Positions 8,212 through 16,566 of a DNA stretch of 34,213 nucleotides are shown piece by piece. The stretch lies in the NCBI GenBank assembly GCA_030019255.1, contig JASEFK010000014.1, forward strand, positions 35,175 through 69,387. The letters run 5' to 3'. This stretch comes from Actinomycetota bacterium (lineage in GTDB: Bacteria; Actinomycetota; Geothermincolia; Geothermincolales; RBG-13-55-18). The notes under the pieces are model-generated. The model had not been told where the DNA came from. It ran no database searches and worked only from the letters and a program-made list of their open reading frames with translations. Numbering within the stretch: position 1 is the stretch's first letter; the number at the start of each line of letters is the position of its first letter. A program made the position numbers and the translations under genes.

Positions 8212-9129
8212 TCACTCACCCCCTCCCTGTGCCTGGCGCTCCAATCCTTCGTTGCGCTTGTTGATCACGTAACCGACTCCCGCCGCGGCCACCAGGCCTA
8301 CCAGGGCCAGGCCGCCCCAGGGAGCGCCCGGTTTCACCAGGGTCTCCCAGACGGTCACGCCGGCTGGTACCGTGGGCTTCTCCGGCAGGCCGTACTTATC
8401 GGGGGTATCCTCGAGCACGTAGATGTAATGGAGACCGCCCAGCTCGTTCTCCCCGTAGACCTGGGCCTTGTCCTTGCCCCGGCCCTTCAGATATTCCACC
8501 CGCTTCCTGGCCAGCTCCAGCATCTCTTCGCGGGTGCCGAAGGAGAGAGCCCCGGAGGTGCAGGTCTGCACGCAGGCGGGGCGGTTGCGGGTGGGGTAAG
8601 GGTCCTTGGCGTTCTTCATGTCCGGTGAGGCTTGCTCAGGCTCAGGAAAAGCCTCCGGATCCTGGCTTATACGGTCCAGGCACATGACGCACCGGAAGAT
8701 CCCCTTTTCCTTCTCGTCGTAGCGGCAGGCCTGGAAGGGGCAAGTGGCCACGCAGTAGTTGCAGCCGATGCACTGCTTGGGGTCGGTCTTTACCACGTAG
8801 GCCTCGGTGTCCCCATCGGTCACCTTATGCTTCTTGGTGGCCCCGCTGGGGCACACCTTGACGCAGGTGGCGTCGGTGCAGTGCATGCACTGGTACTTGG
8901 TGAAGTACCAGTAGATCTCGTCGTCGCTCTTCGGACGCTCTTCGGGCTCGTTGAAGAGGATGCGCATCCAGCACTGCGCGGTGAGCTGGCGGGGATTCTC
9001 GTAGGTGCCCTCGTTGTGGGTCTCCGTGTACCCCCGCTGGTTCCAGTTCTTGCAGGCTACCTGGCAGGCCCGGCATCCCGTGCACTTGCTGGCGTCGAAG
9101 AGGATGGCCTTGTCCGTCGGGTTAGCCAT
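8212..9129 (-). CDS. fdnH: Formate dehydrogenase iron-sulfur (beta) subunit, membrane-anchored
   Basis: Electron-relay subunit of an FdnG-type formate dehydrogenase. The 305-aa protein has the FdnH pattern of four [4Fe-4S] clusters: C16/C19/C22/C26, C81/C84/C89/C93, C120/C123/C126/C130, and a set around C135, C147/C150 and C186/C190. One hydrophobic helix at residues 271-289 ends in positive residues, as in E. coli FdnH, where this helix anchors the subunit and meets the cytochrome b. No signal peptide is visible; in this family the subunit travels with the Tat-exported alpha subunit. It starts one base after the fdnG stop (TAA-A-ATG) with AAGGAAGGTG upstream. No cytochrome b gene follows; rnfC does. 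The electron acceptor is therefore likely the Rnf-like pair rather than menaquinone through FdnI. Confidence 0.93.
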   Translation of the reverse strand: MANPTDKAILFDASKCTGCRACQVACKNWNQRGYTETHNEGTYENPRQLTAQCWMRILFNEPEERPKSDDEIYWYFTKYQCMHCTDATCVKVCPSGATKKHKVTDGDTEAYVVKTDPKQCIGCNYCVATCPFQACRYDEKEKGIFRCVMCLDRISQDPEAFPEPEQASPDMKNAKDPYPTRNRPACVQTCTSGALSFGTREEMLELARKRVEYLKGRGKDKAQVYGENELGGLHYIYVLEDTPDKYGLPEKPTVPAGVTVWETLVKPGAPWGGLALVGLVAAAGVGYVINKRNEGLERQAQGGGE

Positions 9130-9130
9130 T

Positions 9131-12100
9131 TTACTTCACCTTCCTTAGGTTCACCAGGAAAGCCTTGGATTCGGGGATGGTGGTGTTGGCGTCTCCCACG
9201 TGCGGCGTCAGCTGGTTGGCGGCGTAGTTCTTCTTGGAGAACCCGTTGCGCTCCGGGCCGCCCGGGAAGAGGCCAACGAACCCATAATGCCAGGTTAATC
9301 CCACTATGTGGATCTTCCTGGTTGTGCCGTTGTCCCCGATCTCCAGGGGCTTCAGGCGCACGGTGACCACGGCAACGCCCTGCACCTTGCCGCGCTTGCT
9401 CTCCACCTCAACCAGGTCGCCGCTCTTGATCCCCAGCTCGTCGGCCAGCTCCTTGGAGATCTCGACGAAGTTCTCCGGCATGGCCTCGCCCAGCCAGGAA
9501 TTGTTGCGGGTCATCTGCCCCGCCTGCCAGTGCTCGGTCACCCGGTAGGTGGTGCACACGTAGGGGTAGCGCTCGTCCCCCACCTCGGCGAAGCCCCACT
9601 TCTCGGGCTCGTTCTTGGCCGAGGGCCACTCGAGCACCGCCGCCGGGTTGTTCTGTACCGAGGAGAGCATGTTCCTGACCGGGCTTTCCCGCGGCTCGTA
9701 GTGCTCGGGGAAGGGGCCCTCCGCCATGGAGTTGGAGAAGAGGCGCGCCACCAAGGCACCCGGCTCCCGGTTCATGAAGAAGGAGGTGGCACCGGAACGG
9801 GTCCTCATGGTGGCCTTCCCCCTGAGCTCGGCCGGGAAGGCCGGGTCGGAGCTAGGCTGGGTATAGAAGTCGGGCACGTCGTTCTTCATCCCCAGTGTCT
9901 CGTCGTCCTTGAAGGTGAAGAGGGCCTTGTCCGGGGCGAAGGGCTTGCCTGACCAGTCCACGGAGTTGCGGTTGTAGAGGATGCGACGGTTCAGAGGCCA
10001 GACCCAGGCCCAGTTGGGATTGACTCCCAGATCGATCATCTTGGCGTCGGATGGCGGGTTCTCGGTGTAGATGGTCTGGCCGTCTTTCCCCAGCCAGTAC
10101 ACCGGTGTCTTCTGGAAGTGCCACTGCGCCTTGTTGAAGGGGATGCCGTTCCACTCCATGACCTGCTTGTCCCGGGGGATCTTGGTCTTTCCGTCCTCCC
10201 CCTTGGGGAGCTGTCCCTCAATGCCCAGGATCTTGGCCGCGTTCTCTATATCCGCGTCGCTAGCCCACTGCCCGCAGTAGATCCACGTGCCGCTGACGGT
10301 GGAGCCATCGTCCTTGAGGTTGGCGAAGCTGAAGACCGGCTTCTTGAAGGCCGCCTCCCAGGAGAATTCCCCTTCCGGCCAGGTGAACCCGCTGATCTCC
10401 AGCTGCACCTGGTCCAGGTTGGGATCGCCGTGCTCGTCTTCCTCGTAAGCCCAGAAGAGCTCGGTGATGGCCTCCTTGTTCTTGCCGCCCTCCGCCTCGT
10501 AGAGGTCCTTCAAGGCCTTCATGAGCTGGTGCATTATCCAGGCGTCGGACTTGGCGTCGCCGGGGGGTTCCACCGCCTTCCAGCGGTACTGGGCCAGGCG
10601 ACCGGAGTTGGTCACCACCCCACTCTTCTCCACCGAGGAAGCGGCGGGCAGCACCCATACTTCGGTCTTGATGTCCTTGGGCTCCACGCCGGGGCGGCGC
10701 CAGAAGTTCATGGATTCCGTCTCCCACAGGTCCACGGCAACGAACCAGTCCAGCTTGTCCATGGCCGCGGCCTCCAGGTTGGAGCAGGCCCCGCCCACCA
10801 CTGGGTTCTGACCCCAGGCGATGAGGCCCTTGATAACCCCGGCGTACATGTCCTCGAAGAGGGCGATGTGGGTGTAGTTCTTGCCCTTCTTGACCTTGGG
10901 ATGCAGGTCATAGGCCTTGTCCAGCCCGTTCTTCTTGGCGTAGGGGCCGTAGTAAGCCATGAGGTAGCTCTTGACGAAACGGGGCGTCCAAGTCCAGATA
11001 CCCACCTTGGGAGTCAATTTTTCCAGGTACTTGTCCAAGGTGGGATGATCGGTGGAGTTGGGAACCGAGATGTAGCCGGGAAGTATGTGGCTTAGCAGCC
11101 CGAAGTCCGTCGATCCCTGTACGTTGGACTCGCCGCGAAGGGCGTTGATTCCCCCTCCGGGCATCCCGGTGTTCCCCAGCAGCGCCTGCAGGATGGCGAA
11201 GGCGCGTATCTTCTCCGTCCCGAAGGTGAACTGGGTGAGCCCCATGGCGTACATGAGGTTGCCGGTTTTCTCCCGCTTGTGGGTAATACCCACATAGGTC
11301 TCCGCGATCTCCTTGAACTTGTCCGGGTCCATGCCGCAGACCTTGGCCACCACGCTGTCCGGGCCCTCATAGGTGTAGCGCGAGACGTGCTTGGCCAGCT
11401 TGGCGAAGACCGTAGGCTGCATCTCGTCGAACCTTCCCGCCTTGATGAGCTCCCATTCCACGGGGATGTAGTTCCCGTTGCTGTCCTTGGGTCCGATGGG
11501 CACTCCCCTTCCGGGGAAGGCAGGGTCCTCGGCAATGGGGATGAGCTGCACGCGCTTGGGCTCCCCGGTAGCGGGATCGGTTTGGTAGGTCCACTTATTG
11601 ACCTTGGGGTCGGGATTGTACTTCTTCTTCTCCTTGTCGTAGCCGCTGAAGTATCCGTCCAGCTCCCAGGGCCCCTTGAAGTCCGGATCAACCAGGATGG
11701 GGGCGTTGGTGTAGTTCTGGACGTACTCCCAGTTGATGTAGTTCTTATCGATGGCGTACTTGATGAGAGCGTTGAAGAAGGCGATATCGGTGCCCGGCCG
11801 GATGAAGGAGAAGAGATCGGCACGGGCGGCGGAGCGGGTGAACCTGGGATCCACCACGATGATCTTGGCGCCCCTCTCCTCCCTGGCTTTCTCCAGCCAC
11901 TTCCAGGAGACGGGATGGTTCTCGCTGGGGTTGGCGCCGCAGATTATGAAGACGTCCGCGTTCTTGAGGTCCACGTAGTGATTGGTCATGGCCCCCCGGC
12001 CGTACGTGCCGCCGAGACCGGCGACTGTGGCCGAGTGTCATATGCGGGCCTGGTGTTCTATATACACCAGGCCGAGGGAACGCGCGAACTTGGCGGCCAG

Positions 12101-12610
12101 ATAGCACTCCTCATTGTCCAGGGCCGCCCCACCCAGCTGGGCGATGCCCTCGCAGCGATTGGCGGTCACCTTCTGTCCGTCCACCTCGTCGGTCTCCACG
12201 AAGGTGGCGTCGCGAGTGTCCTTGATGAGACGGGCGATGGCCGGGATGGCCTCCTCCCAGGTCCTCTCCTCCCAGTCCGTGGCCCCCGGCGCGCGGTAGA
12301 GGACCTTCTTCAAACGCCTCTCGTTGTTGGCCACCTGGATGATGGACTGTCCCTTGGAGCAGAGGCTGCCCCGGTTGATGGGGCTGTCGGGGAGCCCCTC
12401 GATATTCACCACCTTCCCGTCCTGCACGCTGACGATGGCGGAGCATCCCACGGAGCAGTACGGGCATACCGTGGTGCTTTCCCTTGCCTCGCGGATGCGA
12501 AGCTCATCGCCGGCGGCGTAGGCAGGGGTGGTGAAACCGAGTTGGGCGAGGGCCGTGACGCCTATCCCGGCGCCCGACAGCTTGAGGAAACTTCTGCGAG
12601 AAAGTTCCAT
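9131..12610 (-). CDS. fdnG: Formate dehydrogenase catalytic subunit, selenocysteine-containing, Tat-exported
   Basis: Molybdenum- or tungsten-pterin enzyme oxidising formate to CO2 (or the reverse). The gene contains an in-frame UGA at 12038-12040, codon 191. The context reads HQARI-Sec-HSATVAG, matching the family motif around the catalytic selenocysteine (Sec196 in E. coli FdnG). Both flanks are in one frame and homologous to FdnG, so this is one 1159-residue protein, not two genes. N-terminal features: a Tat signal (SRRSFLK, then a hydrophobic stretch ending near PAYA), then CPYCSVGC plus a later Cys for a [4Fe-4S] cluster. Molybdopterin-binding blocks include GANPSENHPVSW and the C-terminal NNSWLGEAMPENFVEI. 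The ATG at 12610 follows GGGGGGAG; a further-upstream ATG at 12688 would bury the Tat motif. Automated annotation is likely to split or truncate it at the UGA. Confidence 0.96.
12005..12040 (-). promoter_or_regulatory. Bacterial SECIS element for UGA-selenocysteine decoding
   Basis: Directly after the UGA the mRNA can fold into a hairpin with a 6-bp apical stem (UCGCCG / CGGCGG, one U-G pair) and a GUCU loop. The segment GGUCU begins 18 nt after the UGA, which as I recall is the same sequence at the same distance as in E. coli fdhF. SelB binds such loops to deliver Sec-tRNA. The selA, selB, selC and selD genes are not in the window. Confidence 0.85.
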
Positions 12611-12774
12611 ACTCTCCCCCCACTTTCCTAGGTCGACTCCTGCACTTTCTCTCGTTTCATTCGCCAATTCGTTCCCTTTTATGCGCAAAGCCTCTCCCTA
12701 CTACAATCGGGATTACCAGAGGCTGACTCACTATACCAGGCCTCGCCTTTTTAAGCGCTTTTTCCACTACAGGA

Positions 12775-12837
12775 TGTCAAGGTCCGCCTTCCCGAAAATC
12801 GCCGCCATTATACTACCATTTTTTCACTAAAACGCAA
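12775..12837 (-). promoter_or_regulatory. Candidate promoter region of the fdnGH-rnfCD operon
   Basis: On the minus strand this AT-richer stretch holds a consensus TATAAT (12807-12812) with a poor -35 (TTGCGT, 19-bp spacing). About 26 bp further down is a perfect TTGACA (12775-12780) without a clear -10. It lies just after the stop of the 67-aa ORF and 165-200 bp before the fdnG start, so a separate start of transcription for fdnG is plausible. Confidence 0.4.
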
Positions 12838-13030
12838 CTCGTACCCGAAAAGTCCTCTTTACCCGCCATCTTAACGTGAGCCCGGCCTCGATTCCCCCCA
12901 GCCCGGCGTTCAAGCGCGTTAACCGCGGTACTTCTCCCCTGCGGCGACCTAAAACCCGCGCGTCCGGGTCCAGCGAGTATCCCACGGCCTTGAGCCGCCC
13001 TCCCCGGTCGACCCGAAGAATGGCCTTCAC
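12827..13030 (-). CDS. Small hypothetical protein (67 aa) downstream of fdhE
   Basis: GTG-started ORF of 67 aa, 18 bp after the fdhE stop and on the same strand. The product is basic and arginine-rich, with a hydrophilic start (KAILRVDRGGRLKAVGYSLD) that could form a beta-hairpin. It has no cysteines, no signal peptide and no membrane segment. I do not recognise a family. Its position between fdhE and fdnG and its amino-acid-like composition favour a real gene, but no strong ribosome-binding site is visible. A longer ORF in another frame (12813-13070) looks like a shadow. Confidence 0.4.
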   Translation of the reverse strand: MKAILRVDRGGRLKAVGYSLDPDARVLGRRRGEVPRLTRLNAGLGGIEAGLTLRWRVKRTFRVRVAF

Positions 13031-13048
13031 GCCCTTGAGGACGCTGGC

Positions 13049-14044
13049 TCAGGAAAAAACCGTCCGGCACCCCCGTTGGTACCCCTTCTCCTCCGCCGCC
13101 AAGTCCAGCCGGGCGGTGGCCAGGTCCTCGAGGGGCAGCACCAGTTCCTCGTCCTTACCCGTGTATCCCGAGGTTATCTTTATATACTTCCGGCAGTTGT
13201 CGCACAGGTAAGCCCGGTGGTGGGGATCGTCCTCCAGATATATATACCGCAGCTTCTCCTGGTCGGTGGTCATGCAGAAGGGACACATCATCCGGGGGAA
13301 CCCCCAGCGTGCCCCGCAACGGGAGCACTCCAGCACCCGCAGTCCGTCCTCGGAGCGCAGGAAACCCATCAGGGGGAGGTCCCCGCACACGGGACAGGTC
13401 CCCCTGGCCACCTGGTCCAGGTCCGCTTGCCGGGCCAGGGAGGCGGCCGCCTTCCAGTAGAAGGGAGCTAGGGTGAGGTGCAGGAGGAGGTAAATCAGTT
13501 CCGGTTCCGCCGCCTTCCCCTCCGCCAGGGAGTTGAACCTCTCCTCGTCACCGGCCAGGCAGGCCTCGACCAGCTCGCGGGCCAGCTCCTCTGTGAGCTC
13601 TTCCTCGAGGAAAGTCCTCAGGTCCGCCGGCTCCTTATCGCCCTTCTTTATCAGCGCCTCCCCTATCTCCCTGATCATCCCCACCAGAAGGGAGAGGTCT
13701 ATCTCCATCTCCTCTGGTTCCAAGAGCAGCCTCCCTTCCTCCAGGCGGAAGGACACCTCCGCGCCCTCGATGTGGGGCAGGCGATCCGGGATGCGCCGAG
13801 AAAGACGGCGCTGCACGGAGAAGACCTCGCGGTACAGGTCCGTTATCCCCTTCAGCCTGGGATTCTTTTCCACATACTCCCTGGCCTTCCGGTTTACCAG
13901 GCTCTTGTTTATGCGGCGCTGCTTGAGGTTGAAATCGCCTATGGTAACCCACCTCCTCGATAACCGGCGGACGTGCGTCCACCCGTAACCCGGGCCTTCA
14001 ACCCGAGCCCCTCGAATAGCGCGGCCCTTCCCGTTTCGGTCCAT
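13049..14044 (-). CDS. fdhE: Formate dehydrogenase accessory protein FdhE
   Basis: Cytoplasmic maturation factor needed for activity of Tat-exported, FdnG-type formate dehydrogenases; E. coli FdhE is a rubredoxin-like iron protein binding the catalytic subunits. The C-terminal half has the expected metal-binding pairs CPVCG, CSRCG, CPFC and CDNC. Without the first 34 residues it would be 297 aa, close to the usual 300-310. The start is odd. A strong AGGAGG (13952-13957) is followed, 9 nt later, in frame, only by an ATA codon (13942-13940); no ATG, GTG or TTG is near it. The first in-frame ATG is at 14044, with a weak site, adding an unusual N-terminus. Its presence with fdnG and tatAC makes a complete export and maturation set. 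Confidence 0.92.
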   Translation of the reverse strand: MDRNGKGRAIRGARVEGPGYGWTHVRRLSRRWVTIGDFNLKQRRINKSLVNRKAREYVEKNPRLKGITDLYREVFSVQRRLSRRIPDRLPHIEGAEVSFRLEEGRLLLEPEEMEIDLSLLVGMIREIGEALIKKGDKEPADLRTFLEEELTEELARELVEACLAGDEERFNSLAEGKAAEPELIYLLLHLTLAPFYWKAAASLARQADLDQVARGTCPVCGDLPLMGFLRSEDGLRVLECSRCGARWGFPRMMCPFCMTTDQEKLRYIYLEDDPHHRAYLCDNCRKYIKITSGYTGKDEELVLPLEDLATARLDLAAEEKGYQRGCRTVFS

Positions 14045-14064
14045 GCCGCACCGCGGGCGGAATA

Positions 14065-14091
14065 ATCATACCAGAAAGGGACCCGGTACAA
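14065..14091 (-). promoter_or_regulatory. Candidate fdhE promoter
   Basis: Minus-strand TATGAT (14065-14070) preceded by TTGTAC (14086-14091) at a short 15-bp spacing. A transcript would start near 14058, some 14 nt before the ATG at 14044 and about 115 nt before the AGGAGG/ATA site. Confidence 0.35.
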
Positions 14092-14596
14092 TTAACAGGA
14101 ATATTGTCTGCCGTTCACTCCCCACAGGCGAAGTCGGCATCATCCCCGGGGACTCGATCCCTTATCCGTCTCGTCCGGCGCTCATCGGCCGCGTGCCGTG
14201 ACTCTGCCCTTGCGTCCGCAACCCATTCCACCTGGATACCGAGGGCCCGGATCTCAACCTATGAATTCCTGGCTGCCCGCCGGGAGTGGTGACCTTTCCC
14301 ACCCCGGCCTCGAATAGTCTGGAAATCCGTGAAGATGCACAAGGCCCGCACGTGCGTTCCTTTCCCAGCTTTTCATGAACCATTGGTCCGGACGGTGCGG
14401 TTCGGATGGGTATGGACAGGTTCCCAGAACCCTACTCCGCCTTCCAACCGGGATGGACATGGTGTCCGGCTATAACTTTCCGGGGGCGCCGATAGCTTCT
14501 CAAGGCCCTACTTCTCAAGGCCCTGCTCGCTCGAGCATTCTTCCGGTTGGCTACCTTCCCCAGGTTCTGGAAGGCGGTAACCCCTTTCACAAGTTC
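14092..14596. other. Gene-free interval between fdhE promoter and tatC
   Basis: About 500 bp with only short, uncharacteristic ORFs on either strand and no tRNA-like fold that I can find. It contains a 14-bp tandem repeat (14494-14522) and a 6-bp inverted repeat TGCTCG-ct-CGAGCA (14524-14537) close to the tatC 3' end, without a T-tract. Confidence 0.5.
14494..14522. repeat. Two tandem copies of a 14-bp sequence
   Basis: CTTCTCAAGGCCCT occurs at 14494-14507 and again at 14509-14522, separated by one base (period 15). The copies are identical. Role unknown; it lies in the 3' flank of tatC. Confidence 0.85.
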
Positions 14597-15355
14597 CTAC
14601 TCGCCCAATTCCTCCTCCAGAGCCTTCCTTCGCCTATCTGCGGCCCGCTTGCCCAGGGCGGCGAAGAATATGCTCCCCTCGTAGAGGAGGAACATGGGGG
14701 CGGCCACCAGCATCATGGTTATGGGGTTCCAGTCCGGGGTGATGAGGGCGGCAAAGGCCAGGATGGCGATAACGGCGTACCTCCATCCCCGGTGAAGCCT
14801 GCGGGGAGTCACGATGCCCAGGCGCACCACCAGCCACACCAGCAGGGGCGTCTCGAAGGTGAGGCCCAGGGCCAGCATGAGCAGGGCCACCAGGCCCACA
14901 TAGTCCCCGGCCATGAGCACAGGGCTAATCCTCCCCTGGGCCTGGCCCACCAGCCAGTTCAGGCCCACGGGCAGGATGTAGAAGTAGCAGAAGGCGGCGC
15001 CGGCCAGGAAAAAGAGGATGATGAAGAAGAGGGAACCGTACATCAGGCGCTTCTCCCGCTTGCGCAGGGCGGGGGCCACGTAGGCCAGGACCTCGTAGAG
15101 GATGACCGGGAGGGCGATGACCAGGGCCGCGTACATGGCGATCTTGAAGCGCACCATGAACGGCTCGAGGACCGTCTGGTAGTAAAGGTTGAGGGGGATG
15201 TCGGCCTTGGTAGCCGGCCTCTTCAAGAAATCGAGGATCTCCCAGGAGAACACATATCCCACGCAGACCGCCACCAGGAGGGAGATGAAGATGACGATTA
15301 TGCGCCTGCGCAGTTCCTCCAGGTGCTCAATGAAGGACATTCTCAGCTCGGCCAC
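14597..15355 (-). CDS. tatC: Sec-independent protein translocase TatC
   Basis: Multispanning core of the twin-arginine translocase, which recognises the RR signal and exports folded proteins. The roughly 250-aa protein has the TatC N-terminal signature MSFIEHLEELRRR, the conserved Pro/Glu of the helix 2-3 region (FEPF-like LEPFMVRFK), and six hydrophobic helices. The family ends of the helices are visible, for example LALGLTFETPLLVW and ALITPDWNP. The GTG at 15355 is preferred because GGGGAGG lies 5 nt before it; GTG at 15361 and ATG at 15340 are alternatives. It follows tatA on the same strand with a gap of about 300 bp. FdnG is an obvious Tat substrate within the same neighbourhood. Confidence 0.95.
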   Translation of the reverse strand: MAELRMSFIEHLEELRRRIIVIFISLLVAVCVGYVFSWEILDFLKRPATKADIPLNLYYQTVLEPFMVRFKIAMYAALVIALPVILYEVLAYVAPALRKREKRLMYGSLFFIILFFLAGAAFCYFYILPVGLNWLVGQAQGRISPVLMAGDYVGLVALLMLALGLTFETPLLVWLVVRLGIVTPRRLHRGWRYAVIAILAFAALITPDWNPITMMLVAAPMFLLYEGSIFFAALGKRAADRRRKALEEELGE

Positions 15356-15653
15356 AGGCACCTCCCCGAACGATTGGAAAACCGAAAAGTGGGGTGGTAT
15401 TCATTCAGGTGATGATGCCGGGAACGGATCACTCTATATCTTCAGGTCATGCCGCCGACCGTTCACCCCTATCGACATATCCACGTCATCCGAACGAGCC
15501 CGGCAAACGATTCCCGCAACACATCAAGCCGTATACGCCGCCCCGCATCATCATCCCCCATTAAAGCGGAGGGAGACCCGCCCTCCTATATGCGCACGCG
15601 CAAGGCAACGGCTTTTCCGCAGGATCATCATCCCGGGGTCGCCCGGCGGGAGT

Positions 15654-15884
15654 TCAATCCTCGTCGTCCGAGGACTTCTTCTTGGCCCCTTCCTCCTCAT
15701 CCGTTCCCTCGATGCCTTCCTGGATGGCCTTGGAGACCTCTTGGCTCGAGGCCCGGAACTCGCGGATGGCCTTCCCCACGGAACGCCCTATCTTGGGAAG
15801 CTGAGCCGGCCCGAAGATGATGAGGGCGATGAGGAGTATCACTCCCAGCTCGGGGAGGCCGAAGCTCTGAAACAGGGCGAGCAT
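15654..15884 (-). CDS. tatA: Sec-independent protein translocase TatA
   Basis: Pore-forming or membrane-thinning component of the Tat system. The 76-aa protein has the classic layout: a short N-terminal transmembrane helix (about residues 10-25), the FGP hinge (IIFGPAQLPKIGRSVGKA), an amphipathic helix, and an acidic and lysine-rich tail. The ATG at 15884 has AAGGAGG at a good distance; an upstream ATG at 15914 would add ten charged residues not seen in the family. It is expressed from a strong predicted promoter about 130 bp upstream. With tatC it forms a minimal TatAC system of the type found in many Gram-positive lineages; no tatB is seen. Confidence 0.94.
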   Translation of the reverse strand: MLALFQSFGLPELGVILLIALIIFGPAQLPKIGRSVGKAIREFRASSQEVSKAIQEGIEGTDEEEGAKKKSSDDED

Positions 15885-16013
15885 TCCTTTTCCCTCCTTC
15901 TCGCGTTCCCGCACCGGCCTTTCCGGCGAGGCTGTCCCCTTTCCCGATGAGCCTCAACCGGCTCACGTCGACTCTTTCAGGCTTGCGAACATGTCCTTCC
16001 GGCGCGCCTACTA

Positions 16014-16042
16014 ATATTAGACCCCGCCAAGATGATAGTCAA
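16014..16042 (-). promoter_or_regulatory. Promoter of tatA-tatC
   Basis: Minus-strand TTGACT (16037-16042) and TAATAT (16014-16019) with a 17-bp spacer. The -10 sits within the palindrome CTAATATTAG. The predicted transcript starts near 16007, about 120 nt before tatA. Confidence 0.7.
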
Positions 16043-16566
16043 ACGAACCGAACATCGAGATATCACCCCTTTCTTTCTGTCGACCTGCTTGTTTGGTGAG
16101 GATGACAGGGCGGTCTCCTCGGCTTTTTCAATCTCGAAAACGCCTGCATGAACGATACATCATCGCCAACCGACCGTATCTAATCCCTTCTAGGAGGAAC
16201 CCCCGCGAAGCCCCGTTCGGGAAGGGCGCGCATGCTCGAAGCCACCCTTACGGCGATGACCCGGAATGCCTCCTCGGAAGTGACGGAGCCGGGCAGGCAA
16301 GAGGCATGCTTGACGGTTATCCCTGAACGGCTCTTACCGAGCCGCCATTCGGGGAATCGCCATCCCGGACCTCGTGCGGACCGGGGACGCTGGCCTGCAT
16401 TCCGTTGGAGGATAATATGAACCGAGCGGCATATCATAAATGAGGAACATTACTACGAGGATGAGCCCGAGCCGTCCCCGCGACCAGGCAAAGGACGTGT
16501 AACCACGGTTGCCGACGGGGAGGGAAGGGAGGCTCTCTATCGCGCCGGTCAAGGCGGGCAGCATAG
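16043..16566. other. Gene-free interval between the tat promoter and the lipoprotein gene
   Basis: About 520 bp with short ORFs on both strands that lack ribosome-binding sites and family features. It should contain the promoter of the lipoprotein gene at its right end, but no convincing -35/-10 pair is visible. Confidence 0.5.

Noticed and set aside
9131-12688. fdnG as two separate genes or a frameshifted pseudogene
   Set aside because: Both parts are in the same frame, separated only by one UGA, and the residues on both sides match the selenocysteine site of FdnG with a SECIS hairpin behind it.
14104-14460. Short ORFs between fdhE and tatC
   Set aside because: No ribosome-binding sites, overlapping each other on both strands, and no recognisable features.
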